Positions 1 through 9,054 of a stretch of 64,000 nucleotides of DNA are shown here, piece by piece. This DNA comes from Saccharomonospora amisosensis (GTDB lineage Bacteria > Actinomycetota > Actinomycetes > Mycobacteriales > Pseudonocardiaceae). A program made the position numbers and the translations under genes. Under the pieces are notes generated by a model, which saw only the letters and a list, made by a program, of their open reading frames with translations, did not search any database and was not told the origin of the DNA. How positions within the stretch are numbered: position 1 is the stretch's first letter; each line of letters opens with the position of its first letter. The stretch lies in contig NZ_JAAOYM010000001.1 of the NCBI RefSeq assembly GCF_011761185.1, positions 1,488,001 through 1,552,000 on the forward strand, given 5' to 3'.

Positions 1-1719
1 TTCCTTGTGTCCGGCGTCGGTCATGCCCGCGAAGTAGGAGGCGTTGTAGAGCGTGGTGGCGAACTGGGAGATGCCGCCACCGACCGCCTTGCCCGGGGCA
101 CCGTGGTCGATGATCCCGGCTTCCACGTAGCCCTGTGCCTTGGTGCGTGGCCCGGTGTGGCCGTTGAGGCTGAAGGTTTCGCCCGGCTTGACGATGGCGC
201 CGTTGACCTGCTCGGCGACCCTGCGGATGTTCACGCCGGAGTCTGCGGCGAACCCGCCTGTGGTGAACTCGCTGATGACTTCCTTGATGCCGAGCTTGTT
301 GGCGTCCTCGGTGGTCATCTTGGCGGGCTTCTTCTCGTACAGCGCGGTGAGTTCGCGGCCGTCCGGCTTCTTGAGCACCTCGGCGAGTGGTTTGAGCGTT
401 TCGCCCCAGTTGATCTGGTTGCCGTCCACCGAGGGCTCCACGCGGGGCTGGTCACCGTCGAAGACGATCGTGGCGTCCTTGCCCTCCTGCTCGGTGCTCG
501 CCAGTTCCTCCTCGACGCCCGCGACGATCTTCTTCTGGTCGAGTTTGGGAACCAGCGCCCCGTTCTCCGCGGCGAACGACAGGCCTGCGGCGATCTCCTC
601 GGGCTCGAGGCTGCCGTCAGCGCCCTCGCCGTGCACGACCACCGGCGCCGACACGGCGGGCTTGGCGATCTGCTCCATCGCCGTCTGGACCGCTTCCGGC
701 GTGATGGTGACCGGGGTCGACCTGACGGGCAGCGTGAGTCGTTGTCCGGAGACCCAGTGCGCGAGGATCGTCGCCCTGGCCCGCTCGACGTCGAGTTCCT
801 GGCCCTTCTTGGGTTCCACGGGCACCGGCGTGGCGCCTTCGAACACGATGTTGCCCTCGGCCGGCTTGCGGTCGATCTTGTTGCGCAACGCCGCCATCGC
901 GTTCTCGAGCTGGTTGGGTTCCGCCTGCGTCACCACGCCCACCTCGGTGGTGGTGAAGAACGAGGCGATCCGGGTGAACGGGTTGAGTGGCTGGTCGCCC
1001 GCCTGTTCGAGGGTGGCTTTCCAGTCCAGTCGAAGGCCTGCCTCCTTGGGCTCGAACTGGTCGCGTACGTCGCCCGCGACGAAGGCAACCGGCTGGTTCA
1101 TGCGCGGTTCGAGTTGCTTGCGCAGCAGGTCCTCGGCTTCGGTGTGGCTGAGGCCGCCGACTTCGACACCCGCCACCGTGACGCCCCGCGGCACGTCGCC
1201 GTTGGTGACCAGCACGTCGAGCCCGTAGATCAGCACCAAAGCACCGAGCACCGCCCCCGCGACCAGCGCGGGTTTGCTGCGCAGCCACTCCTTGAGGGCC
1301 TGCGCGGCCCGTGCGGCCTGTTCGGCGGGCGTGGACTGCGAGGACTGTGTGGACTGCGTGGCGTCACCCACCGGCCGCAGGTCGCGCGTTGGGGAGTCCG
1401 CCGCCGCGAAGTTCTGCGTCGCGTAGTTCTGCGTCGCGTAGTTCTGTGCCGCGTAGTTCTGTGTGGTGGGGTCCTGCGCGGTGGAACTCTGGGTGGCGTA
1501 GTTCTGTGCGGCGGGGCCCGGTGTGGTCGAGCCCGGTGTGGTCGAGCCCGGTGTGGCGGACTCGCCGGGAGTCTGCGGGATGTGTTGCGTGGTCTCGTTG
1601 CCGTGCTGAGCGTGCTCGTTACCGTGCTGCGCGCCTCCGCCTTCCGGACGAGGCGGTACGACAGGCAGCACGTCGGTCTGCTCGCTGTGCGACTCGGGCC
1701 ACTGGCGATCCTGCGGCAA
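1..1719 (-). CDS. VanW family membrane-anchored protein (3' end outside window)
   Basis: The reading frame runs off the left edge, leaving 573 codons. The chosen start is TTG at 1719, with a strong GGAGGGG ribosome site 5 nt upstream. The N-terminal ~145 residues are a low-complexity cytoplasmic segment rich in Q, T, P and N, with short repeats (QNYAT, PGSTT). One membrane helix follows at about residues 149-170 (start ALVAGAVLGALVLIYG), then an extracytoplasmic region that begins VPRGVTVAGVEVGGLS, typical of YoaR-like domains. The last visible residues (GGGISQFATTLYNASYFAGM) are the hallmark of the VanW domain. The family is thought to act at the cell wall, but no enzymatic activity is established. 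The VanW assignment is firm; the role is not. Confidence 0.85.
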   Translation of the reverse strand, partial: MPQDRQWPESHSEQTDVLPVVPPRPEGGGAQHGNEHAQHGNETTQHIPQTPGESATPGSTTPGSTTPGPAAQNYATQSSTAQDPTTQNYAAQNYATQNYATQNFAAADSPTRDLRPVGDATQSTQSSQSTPAEQAARAAQALKEWLRSKPALVAGAVLGALVLIYGLDVLVTNGDVPRGVTVAGVEVGGLSHTEAEDLLRKQLEPRMNQPVAFVAGDVRDQFEPKEAGLRLDWKATLEQAGDQPLNPFTRIASFFTTTEVGVVTQAEPNQLENAMAALRNKIDRKPAEGNIVFEGATPVPVEPKKGQELDVERARATILAHWVSGQRLTLPVRSTPVTITPEAVQTAMEQIAKPAVSAPVVVHGEGADGSLEPEEIAAGLSFAAENGALVPKLDQKKIVAGVEEELASTEQEGKDATIVFDGDQPRVEPSVDGNQINWGETLKPLAEVLKKPDGRELTALYEKKPAKMTTEDANKLGIKEVISEFTTGGFAADSGVNIRRVAEQVNGAIVKPGETFSLNGHTGPRTKAQGYVEAGIIDHGAPGKAVGGGISQFATTLYNASYFAGMTDAGHKE

Positions 1720-1978
1720 GACAACCCCTCCACGTCTGGCGACGACGGGCCAGGACTCCGCGGAAAAGATACGTGGCGGCTCCGACACTCCGTGCACCAG
1801 CCCCCTGTCCAGGCCTGCCGGGTAGGGCCGAACCGGAACGAACCGGAAGGATCCAGGCACGAACCAGGCACGAACCGGTACGGATCGCGGCCGAATGTGT
1901 CGATTCGGCTCATTCTGTTGCGCCGGTCGGGGTACCCGGTCGGCGACCGGCCGATTCCGACGAAGGAGCGTGACGACC

Positions 1979-2230
1979 ATGAGCATCACCGGTGACGACG
2001 TCCGGTCGCTGCTCGCCAGCGACCTGCCCGATGCCAGCCTGGTGCTGCTGGAGGGCAGGGTGCACCTGCTCGGCGGCCCGGACCTGGGGTCGCCGCGTTA
2101 CGCTGGTGCGCTGGTCGTCGCCTCCCGCGACGAGCTACGCGACCGGCTGCTCGATCACGAGCCGTCCCCGCGCGAACTCGACGAGCTGGCGGCGGGGCTG
2201 CGCACGGCGGTCTCCAACCTGGGTGGCTGA
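1979..2230 (+). CDS. small conserved-looking hypothetical protein (83 aa)
   Basis: The ATG at 1979 follows an AAGGAG site at about 1963-1968 with good spacing. The 83-residue product is acidic and soluble. It reads like a small alpha/beta unit: SLLASDLPDASLVLLEG, then GALVVASRDELRDRLL and a C-terminal helix. No family is recognised, and no signal peptide or membrane segment is present. It lies 17 nt before the metallophosphoesterase on the same strand and probably shares its transcript. A longer in-frame start at 1895 exists but has an atypical Cys/Arg-rich extension and is rejected. Confidence 0.65.
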   Translation: MSITGDDVRSLLASDLPDASLVLLEGRVHLLGGPDLGSPRYAGALVVASRDELRDRLLDHEPSPRELDELAAGLRTAVSNLGG

Positions 2231-2247
2231 ATCGAAAGGTGGTGGGT

Positions 2248-2748
2248 GTGCGGCTGCTCATCATGTCCGACACTCACGTGCCGCGGCGCGCGAAGGACCT
2301 CCCCGCGCTGGTGTGGCGGGAGATGGACGCCGCCGACCTCGTCGTGCACGCGGGCGACTGGGTCAGCGAAACACTGCTTGACCGTGTGCGAGCCCGCTCG
2401 CGCACGCTGCTGGCCGTGTACGGCAACAACGACGGTCCTGCACTGCGGGCGCGGCTGCCCGAGGTCGCGAGGTCGCAGGTGGCCGGGTTGCGGCTGGCCG
2501 TCGTACACGAGACGGGTCCGGCCAAGGGCCGTGAACAGCGATGCGAGCGCGACTTCCCTGACACGGACGTGCTCGTCTTCGGCCACAGCCACATTCCGTG
2601 GGACAGCGTGACGGCGGGCGGTCTGCGGCTGCTCAACCCCGGCTCTCCGACCGACCGCCGAAGGCAACCTCACCACACCTACCTGACGGCGAGCGTGGCG
2701 GGCGGCGAGCTGTCGGGCGTCGAGTTGCATCGGTTACCGGCGGGGTGA
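2248..2748 (+). CDS. YfcE/MJ0936-type metallophosphoesterase
   Basis: A 166-aa calcineurin-like phosphoesterase. The metal-binding motifs appear in family order: SDTH (D-x-H) near the N-terminus, HAGD, GNND, a lone His (VVHETG) and GHSH, followed by NPGSP, typical of the YfcE/MJ0936 phosphodiesterase group. Such enzymes hydrolyse phosphodiester bonds with two divalent metals; the cellular substrate is unknown. GTG 2248 is preferred because GAAAGG at 2234-2239 lies 8 nt upstream; an in-frame GTG at 2239 overlaps that site. The stop is 3 nt before the next gene, suggesting co-transcription with the PHP protein. Confidence 0.85.
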   Translation: MRLLIMSDTHVPRRAKDLPALVWREMDAADLVVHAGDWVSETLLDRVRARSRTLLAVYGNNDGPALRARLPEVARSQVAGLRLAVVHETGPAKGREQRCERDFPDTDVLVFGHSHIPWDSVTAGGLRLLNPGSPTDRRRQPHHTYLTASVAGGELSGVELHRLPAG

Positions 2749-2751
2749 GCA

Positions 2752-3759
2752 GTGGATCCGGTAGGTGTACTGCGGCAGATAGCACTCCAGCTGGAGCGGG
2801 CGGGGGCTCCCACCTACCGTGTGCGCGCCTTCCGCAGGGCGGCGGCCGTGATCGCGGCGCTGCCCGAGGACGAGCTGGCGCGGCGGGTGCGGGACGCGAC
2901 GCTCACCGAACTGTCCGGCATCGGCGCCACCACCGCGGGCGTCGTGACCGATGCCGTGGCAGGCCGCGAACCCGCCTACCTCACCGAGGTGACCACGCGC
3001 GGCGCTCCGGACCTGCCGGACGGAGGGGAGCTGCTGCGTGCGCTGCGCGGTGACTGCCACACGCATTCGGACTACTCCGACGGTGGTAGTTCGATCGAGG
3101 AGATGGCGCTGGCCGCCCGCGAGCTCGGGCACGAGTATCTCGTGCTCACCGACCACTCGCCGCGGCTCACCGTCGCGCGTGGCCTTTCCGCCGAGCGGCT
3201 GCGCGGGCAGCTGCGAGTGATCGCCGAACTCAACCCCACGCTCGCCCCGCTGCGGGTGCTGACCGGAATCGAGGTGGACATCCTGCCCGACGGCACGCTG
3301 GACCAGGACCCCGAGCTGCTGGCCGAACTGGACGTGGTCGTCGCCAGCGTGCACTCCCAGCTACGCATGCCGGAGCCGGAGATGACGCGGCGGATGCTCA
3401 CCGCGGTGGCCGACCCGAGGGTCAACATCCTCGGCCACTGCACCGGCAGGCTGCTTAAAGGCCGTGGCAGGCCGGAGTCGCGGTTCGACGCGAGGGCGGT
3501 GTTCTCCGCCTGCCGGGACAACGACGTCGCCGTTGAGATCAACTCCCGGCCGGAACGCCTCGACCCGCCGAGGCGGCTGCTGCGCCTTGCCCGCGAGCTG
3601 GGCTGCCGGTTCGCCATCGACAGCGACGCGCACGCGCCGGGTCAGCTGAGCTGGCTGCCCTACGGCTGTGCCCGCGCCACCGAGTGCGGGGTCCGACCTG
3701 CCGACGTGGTCAACACCCTTCCCGCCGATGAGTTCATCGCGTGGGCGTCCGGGCACTGA
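2752..3759 (+). CDS. PHP-domain phosphoesterase with N-terminal Pol-beta-like helical domain
   Basis: A 335-aa protein. Residues ~1-85 resemble the helix-hairpin-helix/8-kDa region of X-family polymerases (YRVRAFRRAA, LSGIGATTAGVV). Residues ~100-335 form a PHP domain with metal ligands in GDCHTHSDYSDG, TDHS, IEVDIL, ASVHS, NILGHCTGR and DSDAHAP. The polymerase palm is missing, so this matches the actinobacterial PHP proteins related to the C-terminal part of PolX rather than a full PolX. The likely role is a phosphodiesterase or nuclease in DNA metabolism; the substrate cannot be read from the sequence. The GTG start lies 3 nt after the upstream stop. Confidence 0.85.
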   Translation: MDPVGVLRQIALQLERAGAPTYRVRAFRRAAAVIAALPEDELARRVRDATLTELSGIGATTAGVVTDAVAGREPAYLTEVTTRGAPDLPDGGELLRALRGDCHTHSDYSDGGSSIEEMALAARELGHEYLVLTDHSPRLTVARGLSAERLRGQLRVIAELNPTLAPLRVLTGIEVDILPDGTLDQDPELLAELDVVVASVHSQLRMPEPEMTRRMLTAVADPRVNILGHCTGRLLKGRGRPESRFDARAVFSACRDNDVAVEINSRPERLDPPRRLLRLARELGCRFAIDSDAHAPGQLSWLPYGCARATECGVRPADVVNTLPADEFIAWASGH

Positions 3760-3803
3760 GACGACCGGACGGCGACTGGACAAGATAGGTACGGGCGTAC
3801 TAG

Positions 3804-4985
3804 ATGTGGTTCGTGCCCATGCTGCGCTCCGCGATCCGCGCGGCCGAGCAATCCACCTCACCGCTGGCGAACCGGCCCTTCCGGCTGATGCTGGTGGCTT
3901 CGGCCGGCGCCTTCTCCGGCTACGCGCTGCTGCTGCCGGTGGTTCCGCTGTGGGCGGTACGGCAGGGCTCGGGCGAGGTGACCGCGGGCGCGGCTACCGG
4001 GGTTTTCATGGCCGCCACCGTGCTCGCGCAGTTCGCGGTTCCCGCCTTCGTCCGGCGGTACGGCTACCGAGCGGGCCTGCTGGCAGGCATCCTGCTGCTC
4101 GGCCTGCCGTCACCGCTGCTGGCGGTCGGCACGGCTCCGGCGGCGATACTGGCCATCTCGCTGGTCCGCGGCCTCGGGTTCGGCCTGCTGACCGTGTGCG
4201 GCAGCGCACTGATCGCCGAATTGCTGCCCGCGGGCTCGCTCGCCCGAGGTTCGGGCCTGTACGGGCTGGGTGTCGGCCTGCCACAACTGCTAGGGCTACC
4301 CATTGGCACGGGTATCGCGCAGAGCTGGGGTTTCGTGCCGGTGTTCGTGCTGGCCACCGCGATCCCGCTGGCCGCGATCCTGCCAACCCTCGCGTTGCCG
4401 GCCGCTCGACCGGCGCGGCGGCGGGTGAGCGACGGCGGGCCGGTCGGCGCCAGGCAGGTGACCGCGGCCGTGTGGCGGCCGTGGCTGCCGATGCTCGTGG
4501 CCTCGACCGGGTTCGGGGCGCTGGCGACGTTCCTTCCGCTCATGTTGTCCGCGCCCGTCGCGGCGGTGGCGCTGTTCGCGGCTCCCGGCGCCGGGATGCT
4601 GGCCCGCTGGGTGGCCGGGCATGTGGGCGACCGGCTGGGCGGCCCCGGCCGGATGCTGCCGGGCGCGCTGCTGGCCTGCGGGCTCGGCCTGCTCGGAATC
4701 GCCGTGCTGACGGCCCATCCCGTGCTCGCGGTAGGCGCGGTCAGTCTGTTCGGCGCCGCATTCGGTGTCGTTCAGAACGACGCGCTGGTGGCGATGTTCG
4801 CGCGCACCTCGGCGGGCACCGCGAGCGTCGCGTGGAACGTGGCCTTCGACGCGGGCCAGGGACTCGGCGCGGTGGCCGTCGGCGCGGTCGCGGCGCAGGT
4901 CGGCTTCCCCGTGGCGTTCGGGGTGCTGGCGGTGGCCGCGTTCGTGCTGCTGCCCGTGGCGTGGCGCGCCCGCGGCGGCGGTTAG
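3804..4985 (+). CDS. MFS transporter
   Basis: A 393-aa, highly hydrophobic protein with about 12 predicted membrane helices and a central loop rich in Arg/Ala ([14 protein letters not shown]). Its size, the [19 protein letters not shown] opening segment and the internal two-fold arrangement fit the major facilitator superfamily. The substrate is unknown; drug or small-molecule efflux is usual for this length. It starts at ATG 3804 and ends 10 nt before hisH, with the hisH promoter -10 box overlapping its TAG stop. Confidence 0.8.
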   Translation: MWFVPMLRSAIRAAEQSTSPLANRPFRLMLVASAGAFSGYALLLPVVPLWAVRQGSGEVTAGAATGVFMAATVLAQFAVPAFVRRYGYRAGLLAGILLLGLPSPLLAVGTAPAAILAISLVRGLGFGLLTVCGSALIAELLPAGSLARGSGLYGLGVGLPQLLGLPIGTGIAQSWGFVPVFVLATAIPLAAILPTLALPAARPARRRVSDGGPVGARQVTAAVWRPWLPMLVASTGFGALATFLPLMLSAPVAAVALFAAPGAGMLARWVAGHVGDRLGGPGRMLPGALLACGLGLLGIAVLTAHPVLAVGAVSLFGAAFGVVQNDALVAMFARTSAGTASVAWNVAFDAGQGLGAVAVGAVAAQVGFPVAFGVLAVAAFVLLPVAWRARGGG

Positions 4986-4988
4986 GCT
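4983..4988 (+). promoter_or_regulatory. -10 box (TAGGCT) for leaderless hisH
   Basis: TAGGCT lies 7 nt before the hisH GTG at 4996 and includes the stop codon of the preceding gene. No Shine-Dalgarno sequence is visible between the box and the start. The spacing suggests that transcription begins at or next to the start codon. This is inferred from position and sequence only. Confidence 0.5.
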
Positions 4989-4995
4989 GGAAACC

Positions 4996-5625
4996 GTGCC
5001 TCAGGTCGTGATCCTTGACTACGGTTTCGGGAACCTGCGTTCCGCAGAGCGTGCCCTGCGGCGGGTAGGCGCCGATGTCGAGGTGACCTCCGATGCGCAT
5101 GCCGCGCTCGAGGCCGATGGGCTGGTGGTGCCCGGCGTTGGCGCGTTCGCCGCCTGCATGGAGGGTGTGCTGGCCGTCGGCGGCGACAAGATCGTCGGCA
5201 CGCGGCTGGCGGGCGGCAGGCCGGTGCTCGGCATCTGCGTCGGCATGCAGGTGCTGTTCGAGCGCGGTGTCGAGCACGGCGTGGAGGCCAAGGGCCTCGG
5301 CGAGTGGCCGGGCACGGTCGAGCGGCTGCACGCCGACGTGCTGCCCCACATGGGTTGGAACACCGTCAAGGTGCCGCCGGGTTCGCGGCTGTTCGAGGGG
5401 ATCGACCCGGATGCCCGGTTCTACTTCGTGCACTCCTACGCCGTGCGGCGCTGGGAGCTGGTCTCCGGACTCCCCGGCGGGCAGCCGAAGGTGACGCTGG
5501 CGCATCACGGAGAGGACTTCGTCGCGGCGGTGGAGAACGGTCCGCTGTGGGCCACCCAGTTCCACCCGGAGAAGTCGGGCGACGCGGGCGCGAGGCTGCT
5601 GGCCAACTGGCTGGGCACGCTGTGA
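4996..5625 (+). CDS. hisH: imidazole glycerol phosphate synthase, glutaminase subunit HisH
   Basis: A 209-aa class I glutamine amidotransferase that supplies ammonia to HisF in histidine biosynthesis. It starts [14 protein letters not shown]. The nucleophilic Cys lies in GICVGMQ, and the His and Glu of the triad in [14 protein letters not shown] and HMGWN are also typical of HisH. The GTG start is fixed by the match of [10 protein letters not shown] to the family N-terminus and by the -10 box 7 nt upstream. priA follows after 57 nt. hisF, the synthase partner, lies 3.4 kb downstream beyond two unrelated genes. Confidence 0.97.
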   Translation: MPQVVILDYGFGNLRSAERALRRVGADVEVTSDAHAALEADGLVVPGVGAFAACMEGVLAVGGDKIVGTRLAGGRPVLGICVGMQVLFERGVEHGVEAKGLGEWPGTVERLHADVLPHMGWNTVKVPPGSRLFEGIDPDARFYFVHSYAVRRWELVSGLPGGQPKVTLAHHGEDFVAAVENGPLWATQFHPEKSGDAGARLLANWLGTL

Positions 5626-5670
5626 CCAACCGCGTGGCACCCTCCACTCGGTGAGGCGGGGGCCGCTTCC

Positions 5671-5676
5671 TATAGT
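5671..5676 (+). promoter_or_regulatory. -10 box (TATAGT) for leaderless priA
   Basis: TATAGT, a near-consensus -10, ends 6 nt before the GTG at 5683, with no ribosome site between. It gives priA its own likely start of transcription at the initiation codon although hisH is only 57 nt upstream. Confidence 0.55.
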
Positions 5677-5682
5677 GGCCCG

Positions 5683-6423
5683 GTGACCCTGACCCTCCTT
5701 CCCGCAGTCGATGTCGCCGATGGTCAAGCCGTTCGCCTGGTGCGAGGCGAGGCCGGGACCGAGACGTCCTACGGTTCCCCGCTTGACGCCGCGTTGGCCT
5801 GGCAGCGCGACGGCGCGGAGTGGGTCCATCTGGTCGATCTCGACGCGGCCTTCGGCAAGGGCAGTAACCGGGAACTGCTGGCCGAGGTCGTCGGCAAGCT
5901 CGATGTGGACGTCGAGCTGTCCGGTGGCATCCGTGACGACGACTCGCTACGGGCCGCGCTGGCCACCGGGGCGCGCAGGATCAACCTTGGCACCGCGGCT
6001 CTGGAGGATCCGCGGTGGTGCGCGAAGGTGCTCGCCGCGTATGGGGACCGGGTGGCCATCGGACTCGACGTGCGCATCACCGGCGCGGGGCACCGGCTCG
6101 CCGCGAGGGGCTGGACCAGCGACGGGGGTGACCTGTGGGAGGTGCTCGAGCGCCTCGACCGCGACGGTGCCCAGCGCTACGTGGTGACCGACGTCAGCAA
6201 GGACGGCACGCTGGGCGGCCCGAACCTGGAGCTGCTGCGGGAGGTCACGGCGCGCACCGACGCGGCGGTGATCGCCTCCGGGGGTGTGTCCAGCCTGGAC
6301 GACCTGCGGGCAGTGGCGACGCTGGAGTCGGACGGCGTCGAGGGCGCGATAGTGGGAAAGGCGCTCTACGCCGGCGCGTTCACCCTTCCCGAGGCGCTCG
6401 CCGCGGTGTCGCGGGCTGGTTGA
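5683..6423 (+). CDS. priA: bifunctional phosphoribosyl isomerase PriA (HisA/TrpF)
   Basis: A 246-aa (beta/alpha)8 isomerase. [20 protein letters not shown] contains the first catalytic Asp (residue 10), and [15 protein letters not shown] the second. LSGGIR and [12 protein letters not shown] bind the two phosphates. In actinobacteria this enzyme isomerises both ProFAR (histidine) and phosphoribosylanthranilate (tryptophan). The trp operon at 10.9-16.0 kb has no trpF, which fits the dual role. The assignment to the HisA family is certain; dual function is inferred from lineage and the missing trpF. Confidence 0.95.
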   Translation: MTLTLLPAVDVADGQAVRLVRGEAGTETSYGSPLDAALAWQRDGAEWVHLVDLDAAFGKGSNRELLAEVVGKLDVDVELSGGIRDDDSLRAALATGARRINLGTAALEDPRWCAKVLAAYGDRVAIGLDVRITGAGHRLAARGWTSDGGDLWEVLERLDRDGAQRYVVTDVSKDGTLGGPNLELLREVTARTDAAVIASGGVSSLDDLRAVATLESDGVEGAIVGKALYAGAFTLPEALAAVSRAG

Positions 6424-6445
6424 GGCTGGTTGCGGCTCAGCGTCG

Positions 6446-6844
6446 CTAACCCGCTGCGCCGTCAGGGGTGATGGCAAGGCCGACTGTGCGTTGCCGCCCG
6501 CCCCGCAGCCGGGAGAGGAACATCGACACCTTGCCCACGACGCCGTACTTGCGGGCGATGGCTCGCCGGACCCGTTCGCTGTCGTCGTCGTCGGCCAGCA
6601 CCCGCGCCGTGCCGGTGACCGTCGCTCCCCTGGTGTCGCGTCCCCGGAAGTCGCACGCCACCAGCTCCACCCTCGGGTTTCGCCGGACGCGTTTGACCTT
6701 GCCCGCCTTGCGTTCGGTCCACACCACGAGTTCGGAGTCCATGCGGGCCACCCACACCGGGGTGGCGACACCCTCGCCGCTGGCGCGGAAGGTGGTCAGC
6801 AGCACGTACGGTTCCTCGGCCAGCCTGTCCAGCTCCGCTCGCAT
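6446..6844 (-). CDS. PPOX-class F420/FMN-dependent protein
   Basis: A 132-aa split-beta-barrel protein of the pyridoxamine-phosphate-oxidase-like class. Its features are EEPYVLLTTFRASGEGVATPVW, then KAGKVKRVRRNPRVELVACD and GTARVL, the usual order in short actinobacterial F420-binding members. The likely job is an F420H2-dependent reductase of unknown substrate, or a cofactor-binding protein. It is transcribed towards priA, whose stop is 22 nt away. The ATG start has a TAGCCT box 6 nt upstream and no ribosome site, so it is probably leaderless. Confidence 0.8.
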   Translation of the reverse strand: MRAELDRLAEEPYVLLTTFRASGEGVATPVWVARMDSELVVWTERKAGKVKRVRRNPRVELVACDFRGRDTRGATVTGTARVLADDDDSERVRRAIARKYGVVGKVSMFLSRLRGGRQRTVGLAITPDGAAG

Positions 6845-6850
6845 GCGGCC

Positions 6851-6856
6851 AGGCTA
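6851..6856 (-). promoter_or_regulatory. -10 box (TAGCCT) for PPOX gene
   Basis: On the minus strand TAGCCT ends 6 nt before the ATG at 6844, the same spacing as at priA and hisF. No Shine-Dalgarno is present. Confidence 0.4.
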
Positions 6857-6911
6857 GCCCGGGTGCCCGATGGTGCCCCGAAGGTGTGCCGCGCGCGGGT
6901 GCGTGTTCGCC

Positions 6912-6995
6912 GACCGGAGCGCAGGACTCGCGGACCGGAGCGGGGGACTCGCGGACCGGAGCGGGGGACTCGCGGACCGGAGCGGGGGACTCGCG
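6912..6995. repeat. four tandem copies of a 21-bp repeat
   Basis: Four head-to-tail 21-bp units begin GACCGGAGCG and end GGACTCGCG (6912-6932, 6933-6953, 6954-6974, 6975-6995). Units 2-4 are identical and unit 1 differs at two bases. The array fills the gap between the start of the PPOX gene and the end of the GT-C gene. A 21-bp period keeps frame, so both strands are falsely open here, but there is no gene. The units have no spacers and so are not CRISPR. Confidence 0.9.
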
Positions 6996-7000
6996 GGTGG

Positions 7001-8761
7001 TCAGGGTTGCGGGATCGTTGTCTGGCCGGGGCGAAGCGTCGCTCCGCAGTGGCGGCGGGGCCAGGCCGCGCCGGACTGCTCCACCATCGTGGTGGTGGTT
7101 CGCGCGTAGGAACGCAGCCTGGCCAACGCCGCGTCGTCGGCGACGGCATCCTTGCGAACCCAGTCCCCGTGCGGAGCTCCCTGATAGATGTCGAAGTGGA
7201 TCGGGTGGTAGTCGCGCTCCAGCCTCGGGTCGGAGGCCAGTCCGGTGCCGGTGCTCCACGGCTCGCGGATGTGGATGAACGTCGGTCGCGCCTCGCCGTA
7301 GACGTAGTCGCGCTGGCCCGGTTTGTCGTGGTCACGGGCGAACTCGGCGAACCGGTCGTGGGTGAGGCCTGCCATGTCGATCAGCCGCAGCCTGCTGGTA
7401 AGAGCCGAACCGCCGAGGTCGGGGATGAGCAGCGACGCCTCCCGCAGCCCGAGGATGTCGGCGTAGGCGTTGAAGACGCGGCCGAACCGATCGGCCACGT
7501 AGCAGGCGGAGATGTTCGGTTTGGTGCGGAACTCCTGGGCGTAGCTGGTGAACGAGGCAGCCGACGGCAGCAGCGCGGCGATCAGGCCCACGGACAGCCA
7601 GGCCCGCCCTCTGCGGCCGATCCTGGAGAAGACCTCGATGGCCGACAGCGTGGCGATCAGCGCGCCCAGTACCCAGATCGGCGTGGCGAACCGGTACTGA
7701 CTCATCCAGTCCGGTTCGAGCACGGCATACGCCAGCAGCGCCAGCCCCAGCGGGACCAGCAGCGCTAGCAGGCCCCGCCGCCACCACGGCGCCTTGGCCA
7801 GCAACATTCCCAACAGTGCCACCAGGACCAGCACGGCCGGGGCGCCTGCGTACTTGACCAGCTCACCCGGCCGAGCCATGTCCTCCAGTGCCGGGATGTC
7901 CTGCCCCTTCGCCACCGACGGGCTGGACAGCAACTGCCCGAAGGTGGCGTAACGCCACGCCACGTACCCGCCGATCGGTACCGCGAACGCCGCCGTAGAC
8001 AGCAGGATTCGCCGCGCGCTCTGCGACAGCAGCGGCCTGCGCAGGCTGCCGAGCACCACCAGCGGGTAGACACCCGCGTAGATCAGCCCTTCCGGTCTGG
8101 TCAGTGCGGCCAGCGCGGCGAGCACACCGGTCGAGAGCGCGACCTGCCAGGCGAGCAGCCGGTTGTCCAGCACCGCACGGAAGATCAGCACCGCCTGCCA
8201 GCCGACGATCAGCGCGTACAGGGAGTTCTCGAGGCCGGAGAAGGTCCAGATGACGAACGAAGGGATCGCCGCGAGTATCGCACCGACGGCGATCGTGGCC
8301 AGCCACGGCCGTCGGGTGATCCTGGCGGCTGCGACGTAGCAGGCGGCGAGGATGCCCGCGCAGCACAGCAGCGCCAGCGCCTTGGGAAGCAGCACGTAGT
8401 CGGGAACCCCGAACAGCGTGCCTCGGTCGAACAGCCCCACGAGCCGGGCCAGCGCGAGCAGCACCGTCCACGTCGGATTGGAGAACCCCTCCACCGGCTC
8501 GGCGCCCGCCTGCACCACGGGGCCGAGGCCCTGGGCGATGCTGCGCGAGTAGGCGAACGAGATCGCGGCGTCGTCGATGAGCCAGTTGCCGTACACCGAC
8601 CCGTGCGTCCCGATGAGGGCGGTGCCCGCGGCCACCGACGCGGCAGGCGCAAGCCGGCGTAGTCGGCGTAGTCGGCGCAGCCGCCGACCTCGCGGGCTGG
8701 CGACCGGCTCCTGCCGTGGAGAATCGACCGAGGCCGCGTCCCCCGTCGAGACGAGTGTCAT
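7001..8761 (-). CDS. GT-C family integral membrane glycosyltransferase
   Basis: A 586-aa protein with a short Arg-rich cytoplasmic N-terminus (RGRRLRRLRRLRRL), about 10 or more membrane helices and a soluble extracytoplasmic C-terminal domain. The first loop has WLIDDAAISFAYSRSIAQGL, the Asp-rich signature of GT-C enzymes that use polyprenyl-phosphate sugars, and VEGFSNPTWTVLLAL follows. The layout resembles mycobacterial AftB-type arabinofuranosyltransferases and related mannosyltransferases of cell-envelope glycans. The sugar and acceptor cannot be decided. The ATG at 8761 has TAGGGT 6 nt upstream and no ribosome site. The 293 bp before hisF hold no other recognisable gene. Confidence 0.75.
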   Translation of the reverse strand: MTLVSTGDAASVDSPRQEPVASPRGRRLRRLRRLRRLAPAASVAAGTALIGTHGSVYGNWLIDDAAISFAYSRSIAQGLGPVVQAGAEPVEGFSNPTWTVLLALARLVGLFDRGTLFGVPDYVLLPKALALLCCAGILAACYVAAARITRRPWLATIAVGAILAAIPSFVIWTFSGLENSLYALIVGWQAVLIFRAVLDNRLLAWQVALSTGVLAALAALTRPEGLIYAGVYPLVVLGSLRRPLLSQSARRILLSTAAFAVPIGGYVAWRYATFGQLLSSPSVAKGQDIPALEDMARPGELVKYAGAPAVLVLVALLGMLLAKAPWWRRGLLALLVPLGLALLAYAVLEPDWMSQYRFATPIWVLGALIATLSAIEVFSRIGRRGRAWLSVGLIAALLPSAASFTSYAQEFRTKPNISACYVADRFGRVFNAYADILGLREASLLIPDLGGSALTSRLRLIDMAGLTHDRFAEFARDHDKPGQRDYVYGEARPTFIHIREPWSTGTGLASDPRLERDYHPIHFDIYQGAPHGDWVRKDAVADDAALARLRSYARTTTTMVEQSGAAWPRRHCGATLRPGQTTIPQP

Positions 8762-8767
8762 GCAGAC

Positions 8768-8773
8768 ACCCTA
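8768..8773 (-). promoter_or_regulatory. -10 box (TAGGGT) for GT-C gene
   Basis: TAGGGT on the minus strand ends 6 nt before the ATG at 8761; no ribosome site intervenes. This is a likely leaderless start. Confidence 0.45.
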
Positions 8774-9042
8774 GAGAATCTGGGCCGCGAGCTCCGTCTG
8801 GCCACGCCACGCATGGTCATGTGCCTTCCGTCGGGACGAAGCCGGTCGACCGCGGTGGGGGCGGCGCGCGTCCCCCGGTCGCGGCCCCCGGCTGCGGGAC
8901 CTGAAGCAGGTGCCGCGCAGGCGAGGAGCCGACACGCGTGGCCCGGCCTCCGGGGCTGCCTACAGCCGCGAGATCATACGGGACCGCCCGCCCGGCACCG
9001 CTGGCCGGGCCCGGCCGGCGCGGCGGCCGTCCCGGCCAGCCG

Positions 9043-9048
9043 TACGCT
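9043..9048 (+). promoter_or_regulatory. -10 box (TACGCT) for leaderless hisF
   Basis: TACGCT ends 6 nt before the hisF ATG at 9055, and the 6-nt gap has no ribosome site. It marks a separate promoter for hisF-hisI. Confidence 0.5.
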
Positions 9049-9054
9049 TGACGC

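Noticed and set aside
7-1995. 662-codon open frame on the plus strand
   Set aside because: It is antisense to the VanW gene, whose minus-strand frame has clear motifs (GGGISQFATTLYN) and a ribosome site. The plus frame is Arg/Gly/Val-rich and unlike any protein.
6912-6995. Possible CRISPR array
   Set aside because: The 21-bp units are directly adjacent with no spacers and no cas genes nearby.
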